This document shows, in pieces, positions 1 to 8,992 of a DNA stretch of 64,000 nucleotides (the first letter of the stretch is position 1; every line of letters begins with the position of its first letter). A program made the position numbers and the translations under genes. The notes beneath the pieces were generated by a model that was not told the origin of the DNA, did not search any database, and worked only from the letters and a program-made list of their open reading frames with translations. The stretch comes from an uncultured Microbacterium sp. (GTDB lineage: Bacteria; Actinomycetota; Actinomycetes; Actinomycetales; Microbacteriaceae): contig CAJYHN010000013.1 in NCBI GenBank assembly GCA_913774665.1, forward strand, positions 1 to 64,000, in the 5' to 3' direction.

Positions 1-1
1 C

Positions 2-1300
2 CTCACTCGCTCCGGCCAGACAAAAACCGCCAGCACCACCGCCACTACCACTGCCACTGCCGCTGCCGCTGCCGCTGCCCAGGCCAACGTCATCACCGTC
101 CCCACCGACACCGACGGACTCGCCCGCATCTCCGTCTCGTTCGGTGACCCCTGGACGATGCCGGGAGCGCGAGCGATCACCGCGACCACGTCGTTCGCCT
201 CCGAGACGACCACGATCACTGTTCTCGGCGCGAACGCCTACGCGGTCGGATACAACTACTACAGCGCCTGGGCAGGGACCGTGGGCGTACTCGGCACGGA
301 CAGCACCGATGAGGTGCTGTATGCGCCCGTGCAATTGTCCCGAGTGTTCCCGTCGCCGATCGAGAATCTCGTCGGAAACACTTTCACGATTGCTCTCCTC
401 GCTGACGGATCGGTGTGGTCCGTCGGGTTCAACAACGCCGGTCAGCTCTGCGACGGGGGCACCATCGATCGAAACACGTGGGCTCAGATCACCTCCCTCC
501 CGCCGGTCAAGAGGGTGGCAGCCTCGCAAACGGTCTACGCATTGCTGGCAGACGGCACGGTTCGCGCGTGGGGCGCCAACCGTTCCGGAGCGCTCGGTAC
601 GGGGAGCACCAGCACATACAGCACGACACCCGTCAAGGTGCTCGGCATCAGCGGCGCCCACGATGTCGCGGCGATGGAGGCGACGGGCCTCGCTGTACTG
701 GGAGATGGTCGCGTGCTCGCGTGGGGCGACAACTCTGCCGGGCAGTACGGCAACGGGACCACGTCTCCGAGCGTGAGACCCGCTACCGTCTCTCTTCCCG
801 GCCCCGTAGACAAGCTGGCGGTGGGACCGAGCAACGCCTTCGCCTTGCTGACCGACGGACGCGTCTATGCGTGGGGCAGGACCTATGGCTCTACGCCGGT
901 CCCGTTCACAACATTTTCGTCGGATGATCCCGTCGTGCAGTTCGTTTCCCTGAAATCGAACACCTACGCGCTCCTGAAGAGTGGAACCGTCAAGGCGTGG
1001 GGGAGGAACTCCTCCGGCGAATTGGGGGACGGCGGCAGCGACTCGAGCGCGACCCCCGTCACCGTGCTGGGCACGGGCGCCGACAACCCTGCAGGCCAGA
1101 TCACCGCCTGCAGCGGGTGCGGGTTCATCGAACAGGCGCAGGGTGTCTTCTCGTGGGGGGACAATTCACGGGGAGCACTCGGAAGCGGCGACCCGAATCT
1201 CCGGTTACGGCGAACTCCCGGCGGTGTTGAGGGGCTTTCTGGTCGCATTCGGCTCGGACCGCCAACGGTCGCACAAAGCATGTTCTTCTTCCGCGACTGA
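2..1300 (+). CDS. RCC1-repeat protein, 5' end cut by window edge
   Basis: The reading frame is open from the window edge, so the true start lies upstream; an internal ATG at 158 is probably not the start. The visible protein has a Thr/Ala-rich low-complexity stretch (about bases 36-85) followed by roughly six RCC1-type blades, each with a W-G-x-N-x-x-G-x-L-G-x-G core, for example near bases 550, 720, 1000 and 1150. RCC1 repeats build beta-propellers; bacterial members are usually secreted or surface proteins of unknown role, not nucleotide exchange factors. Base composition looks less GC-rich than the neighbours, which may indicate acquisition. The function is not known to me. Confidence 0.75.
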   Translation, partial: LTRSGQTKTASTTATTTATAAAAAAAQANVITVPTDTDGLARISVSFGDPWTMPGARAITATTSFASETTTITVLGANAYAVGYNYYSAWAGTVGVLGTDSTDEVLYAPVQLSRVFPSPIENLVGNTFTIALLADGSVWSVGFNNAGQLCDGGTIDRNTWAQITSLPPVKRVAASQTVYALLADGTVRAWGANRSGALGTGSTSTYSTTPVKVLGISGAHDVAAMEATGLAVLGDGRVLAWGDNSAGQYGNGTTSPSVRPATVSLPGPVDKLAVGPSNAFALLTDGRVYAWGRTYGSTPVPFTTFSSDDPVVQFVSLKSNTYALLKSGTVKAWGRNSSGELGDGGSDSSATPVTVLGTGADNPAGQITACSGCGFIEQAQGVFSWGDNSRGALGSGDPNLRLRRTPGGVEGLSGRIRLGPPTVAQSMFFFRD

Positions 1301-1397
1301 CCAATCGAGCGGGCAGCCGTCATCGAACTCCGGCGCGTAACACGCATCCCTCGCCGGCGCCCGAACACGGTGCAACGTCAGGGATGAGTCGACGGGG

Positions 1398-2189
1398 TCA
1401 GGCCGTCTCGACGTCTTCCGCGAACCACCGAGCCGCAGAGCCGGAGAACACCGGCTCGTTCACGACCGGCTCATCGTCGTCGACGACGTCGCACACCACG
1501 ACCGTGACGTTGTCGCGCGTGCCAGCCTCGAGAGCCAGCGCAACCGCGGATGCCGCAGCGGCGCGAGGATCGGACGCCTCGGCGACCAGTCGGGCGACAT
1601 CGGCCTCGGGGACGTAGTCCGTCAGGCCGTCACTGCACAGTACCCACCGGTCGCCGATGATCGGCGGACGCTCTGCGACGGAGACGACGTCACCCTCTGC
1701 GCCGCCGAGCGAGGCCGTGATGATGTTGCGCCGCGGGTGCGCCTGAGCGGCCTCGGGGGGAATGATGCCGTGGTCGACGAGCGCCTGGACGTACGAGTCG
1801 TCACGCGTCTCGCGCGTGAACTCGCCGTCGCGAAGCAGGTAGGCACGCGAATCTCCGGTGTGGGCGAGCAAGAGCTCACCGCCCACGCTGAGGAAGATTC
1901 CCGTGAAGGTCGTCGCCATTCCCTGCAGCGCAGGGTCGCGCTCGACGTGGGCACGGATGTCCCAGTTCGCCTCACGGATGCGGACGAGAAGGCCGTCGGC
2001 ATCCATTCCGCCACCTCGCGTCGCCACGAGACGGTGGAGCAGGGCGGCGGAGGCGAGGTCCCCGGAGGGTCCTCCCCCGACGCCATCGGCCACCGCCGCA
2101 CCCCAGGACGCCGCGAAGGCGGCGTCCTGGTTGGTGGGACGGTGGGAGCCGGCGTCGGAGACGGCGGCCGCATTCAGCCGGATGGGCAC
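1398..2189 (-). CDS. PP2C-family Ser/Thr protein phosphatase
   Basis: A 263-residue soluble phosphatase of the metal-dependent PP2C family, of the PstP type that reverses Ser/Thr kinase signalling. Visible motifs are NQD at residues 20-22, DGVGG at 35-39 (metal ligand Asp35), GDSRAY at 112-117, CSDGLTD at 185-191 and DNVTVV at 226-231, covering the metal-binding aspartates. There is no membrane anchor, unlike mycobacterial PstP (established for that family). It lies 4 bp downstream of ctaF on the same strand. A PASTA kinase is encoded about 35 kb away; that they work together is only inference. Confidence 0.9.
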   Translation of the reverse strand: MPIRLNAAAVSDAGSHRPTNQDAAFAASWGAAVADGVGGGPSGDLASAALLHRLVATRGGGMDADGLLVRIREANWDIRAHVERDPALQGMATTFTGIFLSVGGELLLAHTGDSRAYLLRDGEFTRETRDDSYVQALVDHGIIPPEAAQAHPRRNIITASLGGAEGDVVSVAERPPIIGDRWVLCSDGLTDYVPEADVARLVAEASDPRAAAASAVALALEAGTRDNVTVVVCDVVDDDEPVVNEPVFSGSAARWFAEDVETA

Positions 2190-2193
2190 GGGG

Positions 2194-2610
2194 TCAGCGC
2201 GCGAAGTACCCGCGGTAGTACTCGTACACCCAGCCGACGATCGCGATGACGAACACCGCGAAGCCGACGGGGACGAGCCAGCTGCCGACCGCGAGACCGA
2301 TCACCGCGATCGCGGCGGAGGCCGCGAGCACGATGGGCCACCACGACCACGGGCTGAACTCGCCCATCTCGGGGTCGCCATCGTCGATGTCGGCGGTGAG
2401 GGTGTCTTCGGGCAGGTCACCGCGCTGCGCCTTGAGAACGCGCGAGATGTAGAACGCGATCATCGACGACATGAGGCCGAGGAAGATGAGCGCGACGCTG
2501 CCGACCCACTCGACACCGCCGTGCTGGATCAGGCTCCAGGTGATGTAGACGCCACCGATCACGAAGGCGAAGACGGCGAGCAGCCACCAGAGTCCAACAT
2601 TGGTACGCAT
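2194..2610 (-). CDS. ctaF: Cytochrome c oxidase subunit IV (actinobacterial CtaF)
   Basis: A 138-residue membrane protein with four predicted membrane helices (about residues 5-30, 35-58, 90-110 and 112-132) and a short acidic loop near residues 65-80. Its size, topology and place directly after ctaD match the actinobacterial subunit IV of the aa3 oxidase, which sits in the bc1-aa3 supercomplex. It starts 2 bp after the ctaD stop, so it is probably translated with it. Confidence 0.9.
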   Translation of the reverse strand: MRTNVGLWWLLAVFAFVIGGVYITWSLIQHGGVEWVGSVALIFLGLMSSMIAFYISRVLKAQRGDLPEDTLTADIDDGDPEMGEFSPWSWWPIVLAASAAIAVIGLAVGSWLVPVGFAVFVIAIVGWVYEYYRGYFAR

Positions 2611-2612
2611 GC

Positions 2613-4382
2613 TTACTTGACCTCTCCGGCCGCAGAGTCGACCACGGGAGCCTCAGGGGCGTCCTTCGCAGGTCCCACACCGACCGGGATGCCGGCTTCG
2701 GGGTGGTTCAGGTCGAAGGCGGGACGCTCGCTGCGGATACGCGGGATCGAGGTGAAGTTGTGGCGCGGCGGCGGGCACGAGGTGGCCCACTCCAGCGAGG
2801 CGCCGTAACCCCACGGGTCGTCGACCGTGACGCGCGGAGCCTTGCGGGCGGTGATCCACACGTTCAGGAGGAACGGGATCATCGAGGCGCCGAGGATCAT
2901 CGAGCCCACGGTGGACAGCTGGTTCTCCCAGGTCCATCCGTCCGCGGCGGCGTAGTCGGCGTAGCGGCGGACCATGCCGTCGACACCCAGCCAGTGCTGA
3001 ATGAGGAAGGTCATGTGGAAGCCGATGAACAGCATCCAGAAATGCACCATGCCGAGACGTTCGTTGAGCATCTTGCCGGTCCACTTGGGCCACCAGAAGT
3101 AGAAGCCGGCGAACATCGCGAACACCACGGTGCCGAACACGACGTAGTGGAAGTGCGCCACGACGAAGTACGAGTCGGACAGGTGGAAGTCGAGCGGGGG
3201 CGACGCCAGGATGACGCCGGTCAGACCACCGAACACGAACGACACGAGGAAGCCGAGGGCGAAGACCATGGGGGTCTCGAAGGTGACCGAGCCTCGCCAG
3301 AGCGTTCCGATCCAGTTGAAGATCTTCACGCCCGTCGGCACAGCGATCAGCATCGTCATGAGGGCGAAGAAGGGAAGCAGCACACCGCCGGTGACGTACA
3401 TGTGGTGCGCCCACACCGCGACCGAGAGGGCCGCGATGGCGATGGTCGCGTACACGAGGGTCTTGTAGCCGAAGATCGGCTTACGGCTGAACACCGGGAA
3501 GATCTCGGACACGATGCCGAAGAACGGCAGCGCGATGATGTACACCTCGGGGTGACCGAAGAACCAGAAGAGGTGCTGCCAGAGGAGCACTCCGCCGTTC
3601 TCGGGGCTGTAGATGTGCGCACCGAGCACGCGGTCGGCGGCGGCGGCGAAGATCGCGGCGGCCAGCACGGGGAACGCGAGAAGGATCAGGATGCTCGTGA
3701 TGAGCGTGTTCCAGGAGAAGATCGGCATCCGCCACATCGTCATACCGGGGGCGCGCATCGTGAGCACCGTGGTGATGAAGTTGACCGCACCGAGGATCGT
3801 TCCGAAACCACTGATGCCGAGACCGAGCATCCAGAGGTTTCCGCCGACGCCCGGCGAGAAGCTGGCGTTGGCGAGCGGCTGATACGCGAACCAGCCGAAG
3901 CCGGCCGCACCCTGCGGGGTGAGGAAGCCCGAGACGGCGATGGTGGAGCCGAAGAGGAACAGCCAGAACGCGAAGGCGTTCAGACGCGGGAACGCCACGT
4001 CGGGCGCCCCGATCTGCAGCGGCAGCAGCGCGTTGGCGAAGCCGGCGAACAGCGGCGTCGCGAACATGAGCAGCATGATCGTGCCGTGCATGGTGAAGAG
4101 CTGGTTGTACTGCTCTTTGGTCGGGATGATCTGCATGCCCGGCTCGAACAGCTCGGCGCGGATGATCAGCGCCATGACGCCACCGAGCATGAAGAACATG
4201 ACGGAGGCGATCAGGTACATGTACCCGATGGTCTTGTGGTCGGTGGAGGTGATCCACTTGACGACCAGGTTGCCCTTCTGCTCGACACGCGTGGTGCTCA
4301 GCAGTGCGGCTTGACGCGGCGGGAGAGTCGTCGGGCGCGAAGGGCCCGTCTCCTGGAGCGGAAGCGTCGTGGCCATGATCAC
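2613..4382 (-). CDS. ctaD: Cytochrome c oxidase subunit I
   Basis: Catalytic subunit of the aa3-type terminal oxidase (589 residues), which reduces oxygen at a haem a3-CuB centre and pumps protons. About twelve membrane helices are visible. Family landmarks include the N-terminal [12 protein letters not shown] segment, HPEVYI in the CuB region, the WAHHMYVTG His-His pair and AHFHYVVFG with the haem ligands. A hydrophilic Pro-rich C-terminal tail of about 60 residues follows the last helix. The start overlaps the ctaC stop by 4 bp (ATGA), indicating translational coupling. Subunit III (ctaE) and the bc1 genes are not in this window. Confidence 0.97.
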   Translation of the reverse strand: MIMATTLPLQETGPSRPTTLPPRQAALLSTTRVEQKGNLVVKWITSTDHKTIGYMYLIASVMFFMLGGVMALIIRAELFEPGMQIIPTKEQYNQLFTMHGTIMLLMFATPLFAGFANALLPLQIGAPDVAFPRLNAFAFWLFLFGSTIAVSGFLTPQGAAGFGWFAYQPLANASFSPGVGGNLWMLGLGISGFGTILGAVNFITTVLTMRAPGMTMWRMPIFSWNTLITSILILLAFPVLAAAIFAAAADRVLGAHIYSPENGGVLLWQHLFWFFGHPEVYIIALPFFGIVSEIFPVFSRKPIFGYKTLVYATIAIAALSVAVWAHHMYVTGGVLLPFFALMTMLIAVPTGVKIFNWIGTLWRGSVTFETPMVFALGFLVSFVFGGLTGVILASPPLDFHLSDSYFVVAHFHYVVFGTVVFAMFAGFYFWWPKWTGKMLNERLGMVHFWMLFIGFHMTFLIQHWLGVDGMVRRYADYAAADGWTWENQLSTVGSMILGASMIPFLLNVWITARKAPRVTVDDPWGYGASLEWATSCPPPRHNFTSIPRIRSERPAFDLNHPEAGIPVGVGPAKDAPEAPVVDSAAGEVK

Positions 4383-5260
4383 TCGTTCCCTTCGGTACCG
4401 GCCGTCGTCAGGTTCTGCAGACGCGACAGGTCGCTGATGTCACCCACGTCGCCGGCACGGCGCAGCGAGTCGAGGTAGTTGTTGTACTCGTCTTCGCTGA
4501 CGACCTTGACGTTGAAGAGCATGGCGGAGTGGTACTCACCGCAGAGCTCCGCGCACTTGCCCTCGTACGTGCCTTCACGGGTGGGCGTGAACGACCACTC
4601 GTTGTCGCGACCGATGTACATGTCTTTCTTGTAGAGGAAGTCGATGATCCAGAAGGAGTGGATGACATCGCGCGAGCGGAGGTCGATCTTCACCGTCTTG
4701 TTCACCGGCAGGTACAGCGTCGGGACGTCCTGGAGGTCGTAACCGTCGGACGTGGCCTTGGCCTGCACACCCATGGAGTACACGGCGTCGGAGTTGTCTT
4801 CCTTCGTGCCGTTGTACTGGAAGTCCCACGCCCACTGCTTGCCGTAGGCGGTGATGGAGACGTCGGGGTTGTCGTACTGCGTCTCGAGCGTGTTCTGGTC
4901 ACGCGCCGTGAAGGCGAAGAACCCCACGACGAGGATCAGCGGCACGACCGTGTAGAAGATCTCGACCGGCATGTTGTAGCGCAGCTGGACCGGGAGACCG
5001 GACTGGCCCTTGCGGCGGCGGTACGCGATGACCGACCACAGCATGAGACCCCACGTGATGACGCCCACCGCGAGGAGCACGATCCACGAGTTGACCCAGA
5101 GCCCTGCGACCATGTCGGTGTGGTTCGTGGCGGCCGGGCCGTCATCGACGAAGCCGGGCAGGAAGCCGTGGAGCTGGGTCGTGGTGCAGCCGGAGAGGAG
5201 CGCGACGGAGGCGATGCCGAGGGGAAGCGCTGCCCAGCGAAGGCGACGTTTGGAGGGCAC
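4379..5260 (-). CDS. ctaC: Cytochrome c oxidase subunit II (lipoprotein)
   Basis: The CuA-bearing subunit that passes electrons from cytochrome c to subunit I, 293 residues. It begins with a lipoprotein signal peptide with lipobox L-S-G-C (Cys25), then two membrane helices (about residues 50-77 and 98-120), then the extracytoplasmic cupredoxin domain. The CuA motif [12 protein letters not shown] near residue 240 supplies both Cys, the His and the Met ligands. Start is GTG, preceded by GGAAAGG. It is the first gene of ctaC-ctaD-ctaF; a promoter with an overlapping palindrome lies just upstream. Confidence 0.96.
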   Translation of the reverse strand: MPSKRRLRWAALPLGIASVALLSGCTTTQLHGFLPGFVDDGPAATNHTDMVAGLWVNSWIVLLAVGVITWGLMLWSVIAYRRRKGQSGLPVQLRYNMPVEIFYTVVPLILVVGFFAFTARDQNTLETQYDNPDVSITAYGKQWAWDFQYNGTKEDNSDAVYSMGVQAKATSDGYDLQDVPTLYLPVNKTVKIDLRSRDVIHSFWIIDFLYKKDMYIGRDNEWSFTPTREGTYEGKCAELCGEYHSAMLFNVKVVSEDEYNNYLDSLRRAGDVGDISDLSRLQNLTTAGTEGNE

Positions 5261-5284
5261 AATGCACCTTTCCGGGTCGTGGAT

Positions 5285-5308
5285 GTTGCTCTGACAGTCT
5301 AGAGCAAC
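5285..5308. promoter_or_regulatory. ctaC promoter -10 inside an 8-bp-arm palindrome
   Basis: Arms GTTGCTCT (5285-5292) and AGAGCAAC (5301-5308) are perfect inverted repeats with an 8-bp spacer. The minus-strand -10 candidate TAGACT (5296-5301) lies in the spacer, and TGAGAA about 16 bp further upstream could be the -35. A protein bound to the arms would cover the -10 element. The site is read from sequence; the regulator is unknown. Confidence 0.5.
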
Positions 5309-5345
5309 CTCTCACCGTTCTCAGGCCATTCGTCCAGTGCCGAGA

Positions 5346-5400
5346 CATCGAGAACCCCCGGATTCCGCGGTGTGTTTCGGGATTCCGGGGGCTCTCGATG
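5346..5400 (-). terminator. Long hairpin after erpA
   Basis: A 17-bp stem with one mismatch (5346-5362 against 5384-5400) and a 21-nt loop lies just beyond the erpA stop. There is no T-run, so it may end transcription weakly or only protect the 3' end. It also separates erpA from the ctaC promoter. Confidence 0.5.
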
Positions 5401-5426
5401 TGGCGCCCGAGAACGGCGTCGGGGGG

Positions 5427-5792
5427 TCAGTGGAAGCTGTCTCCGCACGCGCAGGAACCCTGGGCGTTCGGGTTGTCGATCGTGAAGCCCTGCTCCGAGA
5501 TCGTGTCCTTGAAGTCGATGTTGGCGCCGTCGAGGTACGGGACGCTCATGTCGTCGACGATCACCTCGACGCCGTCGAAGTCGACGACCTTGTCACCGTC
5601 GAGGAAACGCTCGTCGAAGTACAGCTGGTAGATGAGGCCGGAGCAGCCGCCGGGCTGGACGGCGACGCGCAGGCGCAGGTCGTCGCGACCCTCCTGCGAC
5701 AGGAGGCTCTTCACCTTGTCGGAGGCGGCCGCGGTCAGGCCGACGCCGTGCTCGCGGGTCTCGGCGGAGGACGACAGTGTGGTGTCGGTCAT
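5427..5792 (-). CDS. erpA: Iron-sulfur cluster insertion protein ErpA (A-type carrier)
   Basis: A 121-residue HesB/IscA-family A-type carrier that hands Fe-S clusters to apo-enzymes. The three cluster-binding cysteines are present: Cys50 in PGGCSG and Cys114/Cys116 in the C-terminal GSCACGDSF. The length is normal for the family. It is a single gene with its own promoter (-10 TAGACT at 5833-5838) and a GAAGGG ribosome site. It lies beside the oxidase genes, but a link in function is not shown. Confidence 0.95.
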   Translation of the reverse strand: MTDTTLSSSAETREHGVGLTAAASDKVKSLLSQEGRDDLRLRVAVQPGGCSGLIYQLYFDERFLDGDKVVDFDGVEVIVDDMSVPYLDGANIDFKDTISEQGFTIDNPNAQGSCACGDSFH

Positions 5793-5832
5793 GGCGATGC
5801 CCTTCGGGTTGTTCGGTCGCGGGGACGGAACG

Positions 5833-5838
5833 AGTCTA
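5833..5838 (-). promoter_or_regulatory. erpA -10 element
   Basis: TAGACT on the minus strand, about 40 bp before the erpA ATG, which allows a short leader containing the GAAGGG ribosome site. Confidence 0.45.
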
Positions 5839-5864
5839 CGCCCGTCCCGCCCCCGCGGACTCGA

Positions 5865-7259
5865 TCAGTGCGTCCGCGCGTTCAGACGGGCCAGCAGCAG
5901 CGCCTCCGAGACGAGCGCGTTGCGGAAGGTCTCGAGGTGAAGCGACTCGTTGGGGCTGTGCGCACGCGCGTGCGGGTCCTCCACGCCGGTCACGAGGATC
6001 TGCGCCTTGGGGAACTCGCGGACGAGGTCCGAGATGAACGGGATCGATCCCCCGATGCCGACGTCGACCGAATCGACCCCGTACCCGTCCGCGAAGGACG
6101 AGCGAGCCTCTTCGACGGCCCATCCGCTGGTGTCGACCAGGAACGAGTCGCCGCAGTCGACGTCGGTGAACTGCAGCTGCGCACCGAAGGGGGCGTGCGC
6201 CCGCAGGTGCGCCTCGACCGCGGCGAAAGCCTCTTTCGCGTCCTGCCCGGGAGCCACCCGCGCGCTGATGACGACGCTCGTCTGCGGAGAGAGCGTGTTG
6301 GATGCCGCCTCGACCGGGGTGGCATCCCATCCGGTGATCGTGATGGACGGCTTGTTCCAGATGCGGCTGAGGATCGAGTCGCGCCCGATCGGGCTCACGC
6401 CCTCGAGGAGGCCGGACTCCGCGCGCAGCGTCGCCTCGTCGTAGGCGGGGGTCTCGGCGTCGCGCACGGCGAGGCCCTCGACCGCGACGGCGCCGTCGTC
6501 GTCCCACAGGGTCGCGAGGAGCTTGACGGTGGCGAGCATGGCATCGGGGACCGCTCCACCCATCATCCCGGAGTGGGACGCGTGCTCGAGGGTGCGGACG
6601 GTCAGGGTGAACCGTGCGTTCCCGCGAAGGGAGACGGTGAGGCCGGGGGTGCGCTCGTCCCAGTTGCCCGAGTCGGCCACGACGATGACGTCCGAACGGA
6701 GCACCTCGGCGTTGTCGGCGAGGAACTGGCCGAAGGAGCGGGAGCCGTACTCCTCCTCCCCCTCGATGAAGACGGCCAGGCCGAGGTCGAGGTCGTCGCC
6801 GAGGACCTCGGACACCGCGCGGATGGCGCCCACGTGGGCCATGACGCCGGCCTTATCGTCGGCGGCGCCTCGACCGTAGAGGCGACCGTCGCGGACTGTC
6901 GGCTCGAACGGAGGCGAGTCCCAGAGCGCCTCGTCTCCGGGAGGCTGGACGTCGTGATGCGCGTAGAGCAGCACCGTCGGGCGCCCGTTGCGGGCCGCCC
7001 GCGTGGCGAGCACGGCGGGCTGGCCGAACTCGTCGGTCCCGGGGATCGCGGCGCGCTTGACCTCGACCGTGTCGAAGACGCCGGTGCCCTCGAGGAGGGC
7101 GGCCACGGCGTCGGCGCTCTTCACGAGCGCTGACTGGTCGAAGGCCGGCCACGCGATCGAGGGGATGCGAACGAGGGAGCCGAGGTCGGAGAGGGCGGAG
7201 GGGATGCCGGCGTCCGCTGCTTTTTGCACAGCGTCCTGCCGGGACAGGTCGAGGGTCAT
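5865..7259 (-). CDS. M20-family dipeptidase / metallopeptidase
   Basis: A 464-residue M20 (ArgE/DapE/CNDP-type) zinc peptidase. Motifs are HHDVQPPG at residues 101-108 with a metal-binding His and Asp, the GRGAADDKAG segment with bridging Asp near 135, EGEEEYGS at 167-173 with the catalytic Glu and a metal Glu, and a late His in the DPHARAHSPNES segment. The start was set at 7259 because a -10 box ends 7 nt upstream; the longer open frame runs into the divergent neighbour. The substrate cannot be told from sequence; annotation as cytosolic dipeptidase is usual. Confidence 0.88.
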   Translation of the reverse strand: MTLDLSRQDAVQKAADAGIPSALSDLGSLVRIPSIAWPAFDQSALVKSADAVAALLEGTGVFDTVEVKRAAIPGTDEFGQPAVLATRAARNGRPTVLLYAHHDVQPPGDEALWDSPPFEPTVRDGRLYGRGAADDKAGVMAHVGAIRAVSEVLGDDLDLGLAVFIEGEEEYGSRSFGQFLADNAEVLRSDVIVVADSGNWDERTPGLTVSLRGNARFTLTVRTLEHASHSGMMGGAVPDAMLATVKLLATLWDDDGAVAVEGLAVRDAETPAYDEATLRAESGLLEGVSPIGRDSILSRIWNKPSITITGWDATPVEAASNTLSPQTSVVISARVAPGQDAKEAFAAVEAHLRAHAPFGAQLQFTDVDCGDSFLVDTSGWAVEEARSSFADGYGVDSVDVGIGGSIPFISDLVREFPKAQILVTGVEDPHARAHSPNESLHLETFRNALVSEALLLARLNARTH

Positions 7260-7266
7260 GCGGGTA

Positions 7267-7272
7267 ATCTTA
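7267..7272 (-). promoter_or_regulatory. -10 element of the dipeptidase gene (leaderless)
   Basis: TAAGAT on the minus strand ends 7 nt before the ATG at 7259, so the transcript probably begins at the start codon. Overlapping plus-strand boxes TAATCT (7265-7270) and TTAAAT (7270-7275) could serve the divergent DUF3043 gene. Confidence 0.5.
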
Positions 7273-7305
7273 AATCTCCCGATCAGCGAAGCACCGAGGT
7301 TTCCC

Positions 7306-7878
7306 GTGGCCAAGTCCCCCGCACCCGCATCCAACGACACCCCCGTCGAGCCGACGGAGCTCGGTTCGGGCAAGGGCCGCGCCACCCCGTCGCGCGCCGA
7401 GCAGGAGGCCGCCCGCAAGCGCCCCCTCGTGCCCGACACCAAGGAAGCCAAGGCCCGCGCGCGCGCCGAGCTCGCCGCTCAGCGCGAGAAGGCCCGCATC
7501 GGCATGGCCGCCGGCGAAGAGAAGTACCTTCCCGTCCGCGACCGCGGCCCGCAGCGCCGATTCGCCCGCGACTTCGTCGACGCCGGCTGGCACCTCGGCG
7601 AGGGCGTGATGCCGTTCATGATCCTCGTCATCGTGGCGACGCTGATCCCCGTGTCGTTCTTCCAGTACTGGTCGTTCGTCGCGCTGTGGATCTTCATCCT
7701 CTTCGTCGTCGGCGACATGATCATCACCTCGATCCGCATCAAGCGGGCCGCCAAGGAGAAGTTCGGCGAGAGCCGACTCGAGAAGGGTCTCGGCTGGTAC
7801 GCCGCGATGCGGACCGTCCAGATGCGCTTCATGCGCCTGCCCAAGGCCCAGGTCAAGCGCGGGCAGTACCCGGTCTAA
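7306..7878 (+). CDS. DUF3043 family membrane protein
   Basis: A 190-residue actinobacterial protein of the DUF3043 family. The first 90 residues are charged and Lys/Arg/Glu-rich, with a conserved RRFARDFVDAGWHLGE segment, then two membrane helices (about residues 103-121 and 125-145), then a basic cytoplasmic tail. The function is unknown. GTG at 7306 is preferred because the upstream frame overlaps the divergent dipeptidase gene; a weak CGAGG ribosome site lies upstream. Confidence 0.85.
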   Translation: MAKSPAPASNDTPVEPTELGSGKGRATPSRAEQEAARKRPLVPDTKEAKARARAELAAQREKARIGMAAGEEKYLPVRDRGPQRRFARDFVDAGWHLGEGVMPFMILVIVATLIPVSFFQYWSFVALWIFILFVVGDMIITSIRIKRAAKEKFGESRLEKGLGWYAAMRTVQMRFMRLPKAQVKRGQYPV

Positions 7879-7894
7879 TCCGGTCCCTTTCGAC

Positions 7895-7924
7895 GAAGCG
7901 GCGCGCCTTCGGGTGCGCCGCTTC
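7895..7924 (+). terminator. Hairpin between DUF3043 and pyrD
   Basis: Perfect 10-bp arms GAAGCGGCGC and GCGCCGCTTC with a 10-nt loop lie between two convergent genes. They probably act in both directions, though there is no T-run. Confidence 0.6.
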
Positions 7925-7956
7925 TCCGTGCGCGCTGGCGACAGCGCGGCGAAGCC

Positions 7957-8982
7957 TCACCGGGCGCGCGCGAGACCGCGGTTGATCTGCCGGGCCCACA
8001 GCGGGCCGCGATACAGGAACCCCGTGTACCCCTGCACGAGCGTCGCGCCGGCGGCCAGACGCTCGCGGACGTCGTCGGCGGTCTCCACTCCCCCGGCCGA
8101 GATCACGACGAACTCCTCCGGCACCGCGGAGCGCACCAGCCGCAGCACCTCGGCCGCACGGGCCTTCAGCGGCGCCCCCGACAGTCCACCGGCGCCCATC
8201 GCCTCGACCTTCGCGGCAGCGGTCGAAAGCCCCGAGCGCGCGATGGTCGTGTTGGTCGCGATGATCCCCGAGAGTCCGGCATCGACGGCGAGACGCGCGA
8301 TGTCCTGCACCTCGACGTCATCGAGGTCGGGAGCGATCTTCACGAGCAGGGGCGTGTCGCCCGCGGCATCCCGAACCTCCGTCAGCAACGGACGCAGCGT
8401 CTCGACCGCCTGCAGGCCGCGCAGACCGGGCGTGTTCGGCGAGGACACGTTGACGACGAGGTAGTCGGCCAGAGGGGCCAGCAGACGGGCGCTGCGGACG
8501 TAGTCGGTCGTGGCGTCGTCGACGGCGACCACGCGACTCTTGCCGATGTTGACCCCGATCACCGGGCGCCGACGAGATCGTCGCAGGCGGCGCAGCTTCG
8601 CCGCGGCGGCGACCGCACCGTCGTTGTTGAAACCCATGCGGTTGATCACCGCGCGGTCGGCGACGAGCCGGAACAGGCGGGGCCGGGGGTTGCCGGGCTG
8701 CGCGAGGGCGGTGATCGTCCCCACCTCGACGTGACCGAAGCCGAGGGCGCCGAGGCCGCCGACCATCGTGACGTTCTTGTCGAAACCCGCCGCGACGCCG
8801 AACGGCGAATGGAACGTCAATCCCAGAGCGTGGACGCGCTGCGCCGGCGCGGGCGCCGTGAAGCGACGGACGAGGGATGCCACCGGCTCCACGCCCGCGA
8901 CACGGATGACGAGTGCGCCGAGATGGTGCGCGAACTCGGGATCGAAGCGGGTCAGGACCGTACGGAAGAGAAGGGGATACAT
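7957..8982 (-). CDS. pyrD: Quinone-dependent dihydroorotate dehydrogenase (class 2)
   Basis: Fourth step of UMP synthesis: oxidises dihydroorotate to orotate and passes electrons to the membrane quinone pool through FMN. The 341-residue protein has the class 2 N-terminal segment MYPLLFRTVLTRFDPEFAHH for membrane contact, the NRMGFNNDG motif, the VNVSSPNTPGLR active-site region and a C-terminal ISAGGVETADD phosphate-binding segment. I chose ATG 8982 because it matches the family N-terminus; a start 33 bp earlier would overlap the end of nrdR. Confidence 0.94.
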   Translation of the reverse strand: MYPLLFRTVLTRFDPEFAHHLGALVIRVAGVEPVASLVRRFTAPAPAQRVHALGLTFHSPFGVAAGFDKNVTMVGGLGALGFGHVEVGTITALAQPGNPRPRLFRLVADRAVINRMGFNNDGAVAAAAKLRRLRRSRRRPVIGVNIGKSRVVAVDDATTDYVRSARLLAPLADYLVVNVSSPNTPGLRGLQAVETLRPLLTEVRDAAGDTPLLVKIAPDLDDVEVQDIARLAVDAGLSGIIATNTTIARSGLSTAAAKVEAMGAGGLSGAPLKARAAEVLRLVRSAVPEEFVVISAGGVETADDVRERLAAGATLVQGYTGFLYRGPLWARQINRGLARAR

Positions 8983-8992
8983 CCCCGCCAGA

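Noticed and set aside
36-85. Trinucleotide-rich GCC/ACC stretch at the left edge as a regulatory repeat
   Set aside because: It is in frame with the RCC1 protein and simply encodes a Thr/Ala stalk.
2703-4478. A 591-codon plus-strand open frame opposite ctaD
   Set aside because: Shadow of ctaD; composition Glu/Arg/His-rich without any family signature.
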